From Anaerolineaceae bacterium (lineage in GTDB: Bacteria > Chloroflexota > Anaerolineae > Anaerolineales > Anaerolineaceae), in the NCBI GenBank assembly GCA_028699715.1, contig JAQVUC010000091.1:1-5516 (forward strand): a stretch of DNA of 5,516 nucleotides, in the 5' to 3' direction. Positions 1 to 5,516 of this stretch are shown here, piece by piece. Each line of letters opens with the position of its first letter. Position 1 is the first letter of the stretch. The position numbers and the translations under genes are program-made. The notes under the pieces were generated by a model. It saw nothing but the letters and a program-made list of their open reading frames with translations, was not told where the DNA came from and did not search any database.

Positions 1-569
1 TGTGGCCTTCTTACGGGACCTCAAGCGACCCAAGCTCGCATGCCGGCCGCTCTGATGTTGACGCTCCCCTGGAAGCCAAAGAAGCTTTCATCAATTACTA
101 CCTGGACATGCCCCTGAACCTGCCAGCCGAAGACTTAAAAATTGCCGGATTATCCGTCGATTACCTGGGTGGGATCCGCTATGAATTGGTGGAAATGCAG
201 CTTTCTGATGAGAGCGGGGATGACCATTACTACCTGCGCCTGCGCGCTTCAGGAACAGAGCCAATCAACCGGATCTATATTGAAGCCGCTAGTTTGGAAA
301 CAGGTCAGCGCATGATGAATGAGGTTTTGGCACGTCTGGAGACGCTCACCATCGAAACCCTGCGCCAAGCCTGGTCCCCTTGGCATTTGGTGGACATGCT
401 GGCACAATCCAAACTCAGCCCGAGAACGCTCGAAACAGTCAAAGAAACCATTGAAGAGAAGGGCTGGCAAAAGGCTGAGATCATCACCAAAATCCAGGAA
501 ATGATGCAGACGCTTGAAAAACGCAACCGCAAAGTCATTGCTGCCTGGGAAGAGGCTTTGAGAGGATAA
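1..569 (+). CDS. Phosphohexomutase-superfamily protein (phosphoglucomutase/phosphomannomutase), C-terminal part, 5' end cut by window
   Basis: The frame is open from base 3 with no in-frame stop, so the gene begins upstream of the window; the ATG at 108 is an internal Met, not a start. The visible part is 188 residues. Its key signature is RASGTEP (bases 243-263), the phosphate-binding loop of the C-terminal domain (domain 4) of alpha-D-phosphohexomutases, followed by a short beta strand and helix (RIYIEA... EVLARL). These enzymes move phosphate between C1 and C6 of hexoses through a phosphoserine intermediate; the catalytic serine and metal-binding domains lie outside the window, so sugar specificity (glucose, mannose or glucosamine phosphate) cannot be told. 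After the domain come about 75 further residues, predicted helical and charged, that a typical phosphohexomutase lacks. The gene ends in TAA and is followed by a strong terminator, so it is the last gene of its transcript. The superfamily is secure; the exact enzyme is open. Confidence 0.82.
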   Translation, partial: WPSYGTSSDPSSHAGRSDVDAPLEAKEAFINYYLDMPLNLPAEDLKIAGLSVDYLGGIRYELVEMQLSDESGDDHYYLRLRASGTEPINRIYIEAASLETGQRMMNEVLARLETLTIETLRQAWSPWHLVDMLAQSKLSPRTLETVKETIEEKGWQKAEIITKIQEMMQTLEKRNRKVIAAWEEALRG

Positions 570-597
570 GCCTTTAGCCTATTAAGCTTTCTGAACT

Positions 598-628
598 CAG
601 GCGAAGATCACCTTCTTCGCCTGTTTTT
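598..628 (+). terminator. Rho-independent terminator after the phosphohexomutase gene
   Basis: A perfect 9-bp stem, CAGGCGAAG (598-606) with CTTCGCCTG (615-623), closes an 8-nt loop and is followed directly by five T (624-628). It lies 28 nt after the stop codon and separates the phosphohexomutase transcript from dnaK. Confidence 0.9.
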
Positions 629-690
629 GTGCCATTACTGGCTGCTAAGCTTGATGATAAGAAATTTCCAACCTTAAATTAATAAAACTC

Positions 691-719
691 TTGCACTCCT
701 TCGTTATAGTAAAGCTAAT
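691..719 (+). promoter_or_regulatory. Possible dnaK promoter
   Basis: TTGCAC (691-696) and GCTAAT (714-719) are 17 bp apart and could act as weak -35 and -10 boxes. They are preceded by an A/T-rich stretch (about 671-690) and would give a leader of about 30 nt. An alternative -10, TATAGT (705-710), has no good -35 at the right distance. No perfect CIRCE (HrcA) or HAIR (HspR) operator is present. This is inference from hexamer matches alone. Confidence 0.35.
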
Positions 720-744
720 GAGAAAAATAGCTGTGAAAACAGAT

Positions 745-750
745 AAGGAG
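745..750 (+). promoter_or_regulatory. Ribosome binding site of dnaK
   Basis: AAGGAG lies 5 nt before the ATG at 756. It is a strong Shine-Dalgarno match and fixes the dnaK start. Confidence 0.85.
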
Positions 751-755
751 AAAAT

Positions 756-2678
756 ATGGCAAAGATTATTGGAATCGATTTAGGAACAACCAACAGTGTC
801 GTTTCCGTCATGGAAGGCGGATCGCCAACTGTTATTACAACATCAGAAGGCTCACGTCTCTTGCCTTCAGTGGTTGCTTTTAATAAAAATGGCGAAAGAA
901 TGGTTGGCATCCCTGCCAAACGGCAGGCTGTTGTCAACCCTGAGAACACGGTCTCTTCAGTTAAACGTTTTATGGGACGCCGTTATGATGAGGTAGAGCA
1001 GGAACGAAAGATCGTCTCATTTAAGGTCATTGAAGGACCCAGTGGAGACGCGCGTATTGAGATTCCTGTCAACAATCAAACCTACACCCCGCAGGAAATT
1101 TCAGCCATGGTTTTGGGCAAACTGAAGGCAGATGCTGAAGCCTACTTGGGTGAAAAAGTCACCCAGGCGGTCATTACCGTGCCGGCTTACTTCAACGACA
1201 GTCAGCGCCAGGCCACCAAAGACGCCGGCAAAATTGCCGGGCTTGAGGTCATGCGCATCATCAATGAACCGACTGCTTCCGCTTTGGCCTATGGGCTTGA
1301 GAAAAAAGATAATGAAATCATCCTGGTATTCGACCTGGGCGGTGGTACTTTTGACGTATCCCTGCTTGAAGTAGGCGGCGGCGTGGTGGAAGTAAAGGCC
1401 ACCAATGGCGATACCCACTTGGGTGGTGATGACTGGGACAACGTTGTGGTCAACTGGGCGGCTGATGAGTTTATGAAAGAACAGGGCATTGACCTGCGGA
1501 AAGATCGCCAGGCTCTGCAGCGTCTGCGTGAAGCGGCTGAAAAAGCCAAGATCGAACTCAGCACCATGCTGGAAACAGAACTGAACCTGCCCTATATCAC
1601 CGCTGACGCGGGTGGACCAAAGCACCTTTTGCTGAAATTGACCCGCTCAAAATTTGAACAAATGACCGAAGATTTGCTCCACCGTGTTAAAGGACCTTTT
1701 GACGCGGTCATAAAAGACGCCAATCTGAGCGTCGATAAAATTGATGAAGTTGTGCTGGTGGGTGGCTCAACCCGTATGCCCATGGTGCAGGAATTCGTCA
1801 AGAAAATGACCAATGGCAAAGAACCCAACAAAGGCGTCAATCCTGATGAAGTTGTTTCAGTGGGCGCGGCCATTCAAGGCGGCGTGCTGGCAGGGGATGT
1901 CAAAGACGTTCTGCTGCTGGATGTGACCCCGCTCTCCCTGGGTTTGGAAACCCTGGGCGGTGTCATGACTCGTTTGATCGAGCGCAATACCACCATTCCG
2001 GTCAAGAAGACCGAAACCTTCTCAACGGCTGAAGACAGCCAGACCGCGGTGGATATCCACGTGCTGCAGGGCGAACGCTCCATGGCAGCCGACAATATGA
2101 CCCTGGGTCGCTTCCGTTTGGATGGCATTCCCCCGGCGCCGCGCGGTGTACCGCAGGTTGAAGTTACCTTTGATATCGACGCCAACGGCATTATCAACGT
2201 GACCGCCAAGGACAAGGCTACCAATAAGGAGCAAAAAGTTACCATTACCGCTTCGACCAACCTGGATAAGAGTGATGTTGAGCGTATGGTGCGCGAAGCC
2301 AACCAGAACAAGGCTGAAGATGACCGCCGCAAAGCGCTGATCGAAGCACGCAACATGGGCGATAGCGTGGCCTATCAATCCGAAAAGAGCCTGCGTGACC
2401 TGGGTGAGAAAGTGGACGTTGCCATGCGTAACGACGCCGAAGCCAAGATCCAGGTTTTGCGCGGAGCCCTGGCCGGGGATGACGTAAGTGCTATTACCAA
2501 CGCCAGCAACGCGCTGCAGGAAGTTATGCAGAAGATCGGTTCATCCGCTTACCAGCAGGCAGGTCCTGCTGAGGGTGGGCAGCCTGGCGAGCAGTATGGC
2601 GGCCAGCCTGGTCAGCAGCCCAGCGGCTCTGATAGTACTGATGACGATGTGGTGGATGGAGAATTCCACGACGCCTAA
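756..2678 (+). CDS. dnaK: Molecular chaperone DnaK (Hsp70)
   Basis: This is a full-length cytosolic Hsp70 of 640 residues, close to the length of the E. coli protein. It binds exposed hydrophobic peptides in an ATP-controlled cycle, normally with DnaJ and GrpE. The ATPase domain shows the phosphate-1 motif GIDLGTTNS (residues 6-14), the catalytic lysine K70 in [17 protein letters not shown] (140-148), [12 protein letters not shown] (169-180) and the phosphate-2 motif DLGGGTFD (193-200). The conserved linker ([12 protein letters not shown], about 380-395) leads to the substrate-binding beta domain and a helical lid. The tail is a Gly/Gln/Pro-rich segment ending in [12 protein letters not shown], the usual acidic end. 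The N-terminal lobe carries the longer loop around residues 80-110 seen in E. coli-type DnaK. The gene is flanked by terminators on both sides and no grpE, dnaJ or hrcA adjoins it, so it appears to be monocistronic. Identification is certain. Confidence 0.99.
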   Translation: MAKIIGIDLGTTNSVVSVMEGGSPTVITTSEGSRLLPSVVAFNKNGERMVGIPAKRQAVVNPENTVSSVKRFMGRRYDEVEQERKIVSFKVIEGPSGDARIEIPVNNQTYTPQEISAMVLGKLKADAEAYLGEKVTQAVITVPAYFNDSQRQATKDAGKIAGLEVMRIINEPTASALAYGLEKKDNEIILVFDLGGGTFDVSLLEVGGGVVEVKATNGDTHLGGDDWDNVVVNWAADEFMKEQGIDLRKDRQALQRLREAAEKAKIELSTMLETELNLPYITADAGGPKHLLLKLTRSKFEQMTEDLLHRVKGPFDAVIKDANLSVDKIDEVVLVGGSTRMPMVQEFVKKMTNGKEPNKGVNPDEVVSVGAAIQGGVLAGDVKDVLLLDVTPLSLGLETLGGVMTRLIERNTTIPVKKTETFSTAEDSQTAVDIHVLQGERSMAADNMTLGRFRLDGIPPAPRGVPQVEVTFDIDANGIINVTAKDKATNKEQKVTITASTNLDKSDVERMVREANQNKAEDDRRKALIEARNMGDSVAYQSEKSLRDLGEKVDVAMRNDAEAKIQVLRGALAGDDVSAITNASNALQEVMQKIGSSAYQQAGPAEGGQPGEQYGGQPGQQPSGSDSTDDDVVDGEFHDA

Positions 2679-2693
2679 CCTATAATAACAATC

Positions 2694-2729
2694 AAAGAGC
2701 TGACTTGAAGTTGAGTCAGCTCTTTTTTT
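2694..2729 (+). terminator. Rho-independent terminator after dnaK, possibly bidirectional
   Basis: A perfect 12-bp stem, AAAGAGCTGACT (2694-2705) with AGTCAGCTCTTT (2714-2725), encloses an 8-nt loop and runs into a T tract (2723-2729). It starts 15 nt after the dnaK stop. It sits between two convergent genes. Read on the minus strand the stem is followed by a less pure T-rich stretch, so it may also stop the redoxin transcript from the other side. Confidence 0.92.
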
Positions 2730-2753
2730 ATAGGGTTGAATTGCTTGGGCAGT

Positions 2754-3224
2754 TTATTGAGAATTTAATTCATCTGCCAGGGCTAAGAGTTCTTCGTTGG
2801 GTGGGATATCTGTCATGTCGTGCCCATAGTGTACATAGCGGGCGATGCCATTTTTATCGATCAGGACCTGGGCGGGCATGCGGCCTAACTTAAAGAGGTT
2901 CACTTCCTGACCATAAAGTTTCAAAGTGCCGGCTTTTGGATCTGGCAAACCGATAAAGGGCAATTCTTCTTTCTGCCAATATTCTGCAAAAGCCTGGGCG
3001 TTTTCCGGCCCCAGAACGATGATCTGGACATCGCGCTCAACAAATTTTTGGTGGTCATGACGCAACTGCGCCATATGCTTTTGGCAAAATGGTCAGGTAA
3101 AACCACGGTTGAAGACCAGCAGCACGTTCTTGCTACCGGTGAAGTCGCTCAAACGGACAATTTTGCCAGAAAAATCCGGCAATTCAAAATCCGGAGCAGG
3201 TGTATTGATGGCTACTCTGGGCAT
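2754..3224 (-). CDS. Selenocysteine-containing peroxiredoxin-like (redoxin/AhpC-TSA family) protein, in-frame UGA at 3095-3093
   Basis: Read with UGA as selenocysteine, this is a complete 156-residue thioredoxin-fold protein. It starts MPRVAINTPAPDFELPD, the typical redoxin N-terminus, followed by a beta strand (NVLLVFNRG, 33-41) and the active site F-T-U-P-F-C (Sec44, Cys47). Next come HMAQLR, the strand VQIIVLG, and the strand AQVLIDKNGIARYVHYG (about 121-137) after a likely cis-Pro region (RMPA). A Cys homologue would have CPFC here, as in the Prx-like2 branch of redoxins with a CxxC motif. The start ATG at 3224 has AGAGGAG 4 nt upstream. The internal ATG at 3074 has no Shine-Dalgarno and would drop the active site. 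The protein probably reduces peroxides or exchanges thiols in the cytoplasm, as no signal peptide is seen; the substrate is unknown. Its 3' end converges on dnaK. A TGC-to-TGA mutation or sequencing error is the alternative, but the SECIS-like hairpin and intact frames argue against it. Confidence 0.88.
3058..3095 (-). promoter_or_regulatory. Candidate bacterial SECIS element at the UGA codon
   Basis: Reading the minus strand from the UGA, 38 nt can fold into one long hairpin. UGAC (3095-3092) pairs with GUCA (3061-3058). A middle segment follows with C-G and A-U pairs, one U-U mismatch, U-G and U-A pairs, and single bulged C residues at 3068 and 3062. An upper stem UGCCA (3086-3082) pairs with UGGCG (3073-3069). 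The 8-nt apical loop is AAAGCAUA with a G at 3078, 14 nt after the UGA. Bacterial SECIS elements lie directly downstream of the UGA within the coding region and carry a G in the apical loop that SelB recognises. The overall size resembles the E. coli fdhF element, though the UGA-to-loop-G distance is a little shorter. The fold was worked out by eye, without an energy calculation. Confidence 0.72.
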
Positions 3225-3228
3225 GTTT

Positions 3229-3235
3229 CTCCTCT
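3229..3235 (-). promoter_or_regulatory. Ribosome binding site of the selenoprotein gene
   Basis: AGAGGAG on the minus strand lies 4 nt before the ATG at 3224. It decides the start: translation begins 43 codons before the UGA, so the upstream segment is genuinely translated and the UGA is an internal codon. Confidence 0.82.
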
Positions 3236-3262
3236 ACTTGTCTGGAAGTATTGTATAAAGAA

Positions 3263-3268
3263 ATTATA
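3263..3268 (-). promoter_or_regulatory. Probable -10 box of the selenoprotein gene
   Basis: A consensus TATAAT lies on the minus strand 38 nt before the start codon and would give a leader of about 30 nt. No convincing -35 hexamer stands 16-18 bp upstream, so the promoter may need an activator or another sigma factor, or may be weak. Confidence 0.45.
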
Positions 3269-3293
3269 TCTTACCTGTCTCTTCACTCTTTCT

Positions 3294-3322
3294 CTATTAG
3301 CAACTATTTTCAAAACTAATAG
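3294..3322. repeat. Inverted repeat in the divergent intergenic region
   Basis: CTATTAG (3294-3300) and CTAATAG (3316-3322) are perfect 7-bp inverted arms separated by 15 nt. They lie upstream of the -10 boxes of both divergent genes. This could be an operator for a dimeric regulator, but the surrounding DNA is A/T-rich and a repeat of this size can occur by chance. Confidence 0.35.
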
Positions 3323-3352
3323 TAACTAGTTCCTTGGCGTAAAAGCGCGAAA

Positions 3353-3380
3353 TTGCTGATGCTTGAGCCCCTGATATAAT
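3353..3380 (+). promoter_or_regulatory. Extended -10 promoter of the LysM lipoprotein gene
   Basis: TATAAT (3375-3380) is preceded by TG at 3372-3373, giving the extended -10 form TGnTATAAT. TTGCTG (3353-3358) is a fair -35 box with a 16-bp spacer. Transcription should start about 7 nt after the -10 box, which is at or next to the ATG at 3387. Confidence 0.72.
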
Positions 3381-3386
3381 CAAAAA

Positions 3387-4403
3387 ATGCAATTCAAGCT
3401 ATGGAAATTGATTTCTTTGATTCTTTTGACAGCTGTGCTGTTTGCGTTGACTGGCTGCCTGATCGAGATTGAATACCTGCCAACCCAAACGCCCGCCCCT
3501 ACGACAACTGTGCTTGATTTACCCAGTTCCAAACCAACAACGTCCTCAACCGAAACACCTTTGCCCACCGCTACAGCCATTCCCAGTCCAACTGCCACTC
3601 CCGAACCGGTCACATTCACGGTCAAGGAGAATACGGATATGTTCAGCATCGCCCTGTATTACGGCATCACGTTGGACGAGTTGAAAGCGGCTAACCCGGA
3701 GGTCAATCCCAATGCTATGAGCCTGGGCACAGTGCTGCTGATCCCGGTCACTCCAACCGCGCCATCCTCTCAAAGAACCCCCGCTTCAGGTCTTACTCCG
3801 GCAGCTGCTGACGGCTCTGTGGTGATCATGGGTGAGCCTGTCTGTTATCCTGAGCCATTAGGGGGCGTTTACTGCCTGGTCAGTGTTGAAAACAACGGCG
3901 AGGAAAGGGTTGAAAACCCTTCTGTTTATTTTGCGATCAGCAACCAGCTGCAAAGTTTCAGCAGGGAAGCAATCGTCTTTAGCCCATTGAATATTCTCCC
4001 GGCGGGCGCAAGCTTGCCCGTCATGGCCTATTTTGCCGGTCCGGTACCAGCGGATGTGTCCGTTCTGGCAGAGGTGGAAAATTGGCTGCCGGTCATGCCG
4101 GATGACAGCCGTTATGCCCAGGCCGAGGTGGGCGAGAGCCAAATTGAATTGGCTGAAAATCAGCTCTCCGCCCAAGTCAGCGGAGAAATTATTGTCAAAA
4201 GTATTGATAAAGAACTCCATTCCCTCCGGCTGCTTGCCGCCGCTTATGACCAGGCTGGCAATGTCGTTGGATTGAGGCTTTGGGAAGCCGATTCGCCAAT
4301 CAACGCCGATGCCCCCATTCCATTTTCAACCTTTGTTTATTCTATATCCCAGCCAATCGACAAAATTGAATTATTTACGGAAGCCAGATTCCAAACACCC
4401 TGA
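3387..4403 (+). CDS. LysM-domain lipoprotein with C-terminal beta-sandwich-like domains
   Basis: This 338-residue protein has a lipoprotein signal peptide: K4 and K7, a hydrophobic core (about 8-21) and lipobox ALTGC, with C24 as the lipidated residue. It should therefore be anchored on the outer face of the membrane. Residues 33-74 are a Pro/Thr/Ser-rich linker. Residues 76-120 match a LysM domain (FTVKENTDMFSIALYYGIT, then LKAANPEVNPN and GTVLLIP), which binds N-acetylglucosamine-containing glycans such as peptidoglycan. A second Pro/Ser-rich linker follows. The rest (about 144-335) looks like two beta-rich repeats similar to FxLYD/Ig-like modules, with C153 and C163 possibly forming a disulfide. 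No catalytic motif is seen, so an envelope-binding or structural role is likely. There is no Shine-Dalgarno: the -10 box ends 6 nt before the ATG, which suggests a leaderless mRNA. folP begins 7 nt after its TGA stop. Confidence 0.88.
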   Translation: MQFKLWKLISLILLTAVLFALTGCLIEIEYLPTQTPAPTTTVLDLPSSKPTTSSTETPLPTATAIPSPTATPEPVTFTVKENTDMFSIALYYGITLDELKAANPEVNPNAMSLGTVLLIPVTPTAPSSQRTPASGLTPAAADGSVVIMGEPVCYPEPLGGVYCLVSVENNGEERVENPSVYFAISNQLQSFSREAIVFSPLNILPAGASLPVMAYFAGPVPADVSVLAEVENWLPVMPDDSRYAQAEVGESQIELAENQLSAQVSGEIIVKSIDKELHSLRLLAAAYDQAGNVVGLRLWEADSPINADAPIPFSTFVYSISQPIDKIELFTEARFQTP

Positions 4404-4409
4404 GGTGAG
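4402..4409 (+). promoter_or_regulatory. Ribosome binding site of folP overlapping the upstream stop codon
   Basis: GAGGTGAG begins inside the TGA stop of the lipoprotein gene (4401-4403) and lies just before the ATG at 4411. Ribosomes ending the upstream gene would sit on the folP initiation region, which points to translational coupling and supports the shorter folP start. Confidence 0.72.
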
Positions 4410-4410
4410 C

Positions 4411-5277
4411 ATGCGATCCTACCTTTTCCCTGAACTTGGCAAGAAAACCTACATCATGGGCATCATCAATCTGACGCCTGACAGTTTTTCCGGCGACGGC
4501 TTATTCAAACAAGACGATGTTGAAACTGCCGCCCTGGAGCAAGCCCTTGGCTTTGTGCGGGATGGGGCAGACGTATTGGACCTGGGGGCGGAATCGACCC
4601 GGCCTGGTTCACGCAAGCTGGATGTGAGCGAGGAGCTGGACCGTATCCTGCCTACCCTGTCGCTTATCCGTAGGGAACTGCCAGAGGTCTTAATTTCGAT
4701 CGACACGTACAAAGCGGCAACCGCGCGGGTGTGCCTGGAGTTGGGGGCAAACATCATCAACGATGTCTGGGGTTTCCGGCATGATCCCGCCATGGCGGGG
4801 GTGGTGGCTCAGTTTGGCGCCACGGCAGTGCTGATGCACAACCGCGAGCTGGGGGCGCGGGCAGTGCAGAGCGAGCTGGGCGGACATTATGAGGATGTGG
4901 TTTATGAAGATGTTTTGGCTGAAGTGAGTGAGGTTTTATCCCAGTCTGTATCCATCGCTCAGGAAGCTGGAGTAGGCGAAGACAAGATCATTCTCGACCC
5001 CGGGATCGGTTTTGGTAAAACGATTGAACAAAACCTGTATTTACTCAAGCATCTGGACAGGCTGACCTCGTTGAACTACCCGATTTTGTTGGGCATCTCG
5101 CGTAAAGGTTTTATTGGTCACACGCTTAATCTGCCCCAGGGAGAGCGGCTTGAAGGCAGCCTGGCTGCCAATGCCTGGGGCGTGATGATGGGGGCAAACA
5201 TTTTACGGGTGCACGACGTCAAAGAAACTGTTCGCCTGGCACAAATGCTGGACGCGATCCGGGGTGCAGCCCTGTAA
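4411..5277 (+). CDS. folP: Dihydropteroate synthase
   Basis: The 288-residue product condenses p-aminobenzoate with 6-hydroxymethyl-dihydropterin diphosphate to give dihydropteroate in folate synthesis; it is the target of sulfonamides. The conserved pterin-binding and pABA-loop elements of the TIM barrel are all present: MGIINLTPDSFSGDG (16-30, N20), DLGAESTRPGS (57-67), ISIDT (95-99, D98), INDVWG (116-121, N117), LMHN (141-144), ILDPGIGFGKT (194-204, D196), GISRKGFIG (228-236, K232), and R266 and H268 near the C-terminus. I chose the ATG at 4411 because GAGGTGAG precedes it closely and the protein then begins just before the first strand; a longer frame opening at 4309 overlaps the lipoprotein gene and adds 34 unconserved residues. 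The gap to the lipoprotein is 7 nt and the ribosome binding site overlaps its stop, so the two genes are probably co-transcribed and translationally coupled. No other folate gene is in the window. Confidence 0.97.
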   Translation: MRSYLFPELGKKTYIMGIINLTPDSFSGDGLFKQDDVETAALEQALGFVRDGADVLDLGAESTRPGSRKLDVSEELDRILPTLSLIRRELPEVLISIDTYKAATARVCLELGANIINDVWGFRHDPAMAGVVAQFGATAVLMHNRELGARAVQSELGGHYEDVVYEDVLAEVSEVLSQSVSIAQEAGVGEDKIILDPGIGFGKTIEQNLYLLKHLDRLTSLNYPILLGISRKGFIGHTLNLPQGERLEGSLAANAWGVMMGANILRVHDVKETVRLAQMLDAIRGAAL

Positions 5278-5290
5278 CAAGCCCAGCATG

Positions 5291-5306
5291 GTTGGAACAT
5301 TCCAAC
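5291..5306. repeat. Short palindrome between folP and the next lipoprotein gene
   Basis: GTTGGAA and TTCCAAC flank a CA dinucleotide, making a near-perfect 16-bp palindrome. As RNA it could form a 6-bp stem with a 4-nt loop. No T tract follows, so it is not a standard terminator. It could be an operator or a small processing hairpin. Confidence 0.4.
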
Positions 5307-5364
5307 AAAGAATTCGTCTTAAGCATAACCGGCGTATATCTTTCTGCGCGGGTGTGGAGTTACG

Positions 5365-5516
5365 ATGAAAACAAGAATTTTCTTTGTCTTTTTAGCGCTT
5401 CTGGTTGTCCTGGTTGGCTGCCAGATGCCTACCCCAGGCTCTGATCCTGAGATCGAGCAACTCAAGCAGCAAAACCAACTTCTCTCACAGCAACTTTTGG
5501 AAGCCGAGCAGCAAGC
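5365..5516 (+). CDS. Putative lipoprotein with coiled-coil start, 3' end cut by window
   Basis: The frame opens at the ATG at 5365, 5 nt after GGAG (5356-5359), and stays open to the window end; 50 residues are visible. It has a lipoprotein signal peptide: K2 and R4, a hydrophobic core (IFFVFLALLVVL) and lipobox LVGC with C19 as the lipidated residue. A short Pro-rich tether (MPTPGSDP) follows, then a Gln/Leu/Glu-rich stretch (EIEQLKQQNQLLSQQLLEAE) with heptad-like hydrophobic spacing that should form a coiled coil. It is expected to sit on the outer face of the membrane. The family cannot be told from this piece. It lies 87 nt after folP without a terminator between, so co-transcription is possible. 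The signal peptide, start and frame are clear; function is unknown. Confidence 0.78.
   Translation, partial: MKTRIFFVFLALLVVLVGCQMPTPGSDPEIEQLKQQNQLLSQQLLEAEQQ

Noticed and set aside
691..718. CIRCE-like operator upstream of dnaK: TTGCACTC followed by AGT and GCTAA
   Set aside because: The left half resembles TTAGCACTC, but the right half is split by an AAA insertion and does not form the GAGTGCTAA arm. The palindrome is too degenerate to call an HrcA site.
1101..1625. Long minus-strand open frame inside dnaK (174 codons)
   Set aside because: It is antisense to a strongly conserved coding region and shows no domain of its own. Codon bias in dnaK explains the lack of stops.
2754..3074. A 106-residue minus-strand protein starting at Met51
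   Set aside because: No Shine-Dalgarno precedes this ATG, and the resulting protein would lack the N-terminal strand and the whole active site. The longer frame through the UGA has a good start and family-like sequence.
2754..3224. Pseudogene caused by a nonsense mutation in a redoxin gene
   Set aside because: The reading frame is intact on both sides, the only stop is UGA at the catalytic position, a paired hairpin follows it, and the second Cys is retained. A random nonsense mutation would not be expected to show all of these. Not fully excluded without the sel genes.
3048..3329. Plus-strand open frame of 93 codons across the selenoprotein start
   Set aside because: It is antisense to the redoxin gene, the product has no recognisable feature, and no Shine-Dalgarno is seen.
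4309..4410. Longer folP start at 4309
   Set aside because: It overlaps the lipoprotein gene by 95 bases, adds 34 residues unlike any dihydropteroate synthase N-terminus, and the ATG at 4411 has a good ribosome binding site.

Overview
The window looks like ordinary bacterial chromosome, most likely from an anaerobic Chloroflexota (Anaerolineae-like) organism. That placement is an inference. It rests on the Pro/Thr-rich linkers of the type 'TPTATAIPSPTATPEP' in a LysM lipoprotein, moderate GC with A/T-rich intergenic gaps, and the mix of genes. No rRNA, tRNA, mobile element or CRISPR array is visible.

Layout from left to right. (1) Bases 1-569 (+) hold the 3' end of a phosphohexomutase-superfamily gene, which ends at a strong intrinsic terminator (598-628). 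(2) A complete dnaK (756-2678, +) stands alone between that terminator and a second one (2694-2729), with no grpE, dnaJ or hrcA beside it. (3) Converging on dnaK is a minus-strand redoxin gene (3224 down to 2754). Its reading frame is broken by a single UGA exactly where the family has the first Cys of its CxxC active site. The UGA lies at the base of a 38-nt hairpin that resembles a bacterial SECIS element. I read it as a selenoprotein with a Thr-Sec-Pro-Phe-Cys active site, 156 residues long. A conventional caller would report only a 106-residue fragment without the active site. (4) Divergent from it, after a 162-bp shared intergenic region, is a LysM lipoprotein gene (3387-4403, +). Its extended -10 promoter lies so close to the ATG that the mRNA is probably leaderless. 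(5) folP (dihydropteroate synthase, 4411-5277, +) starts 7 nt after the lipoprotein stop codon, and its ribosome binding site overlaps that stop. (6) A second lipoprotein gene begins at 5365 and runs off the window.

The genes do not form one pathway. DnaK (protein folding under stress) and the redoxin (thiol or peroxide chemistry) both fit stress defence but are separate convergent transcription units. The lipoprotein and folP look co-transcribed, although no functional link between them is evident. The main discovery is the selenoprotein, which implies that the organism has the selABCD machinery elsewhere in its genome.
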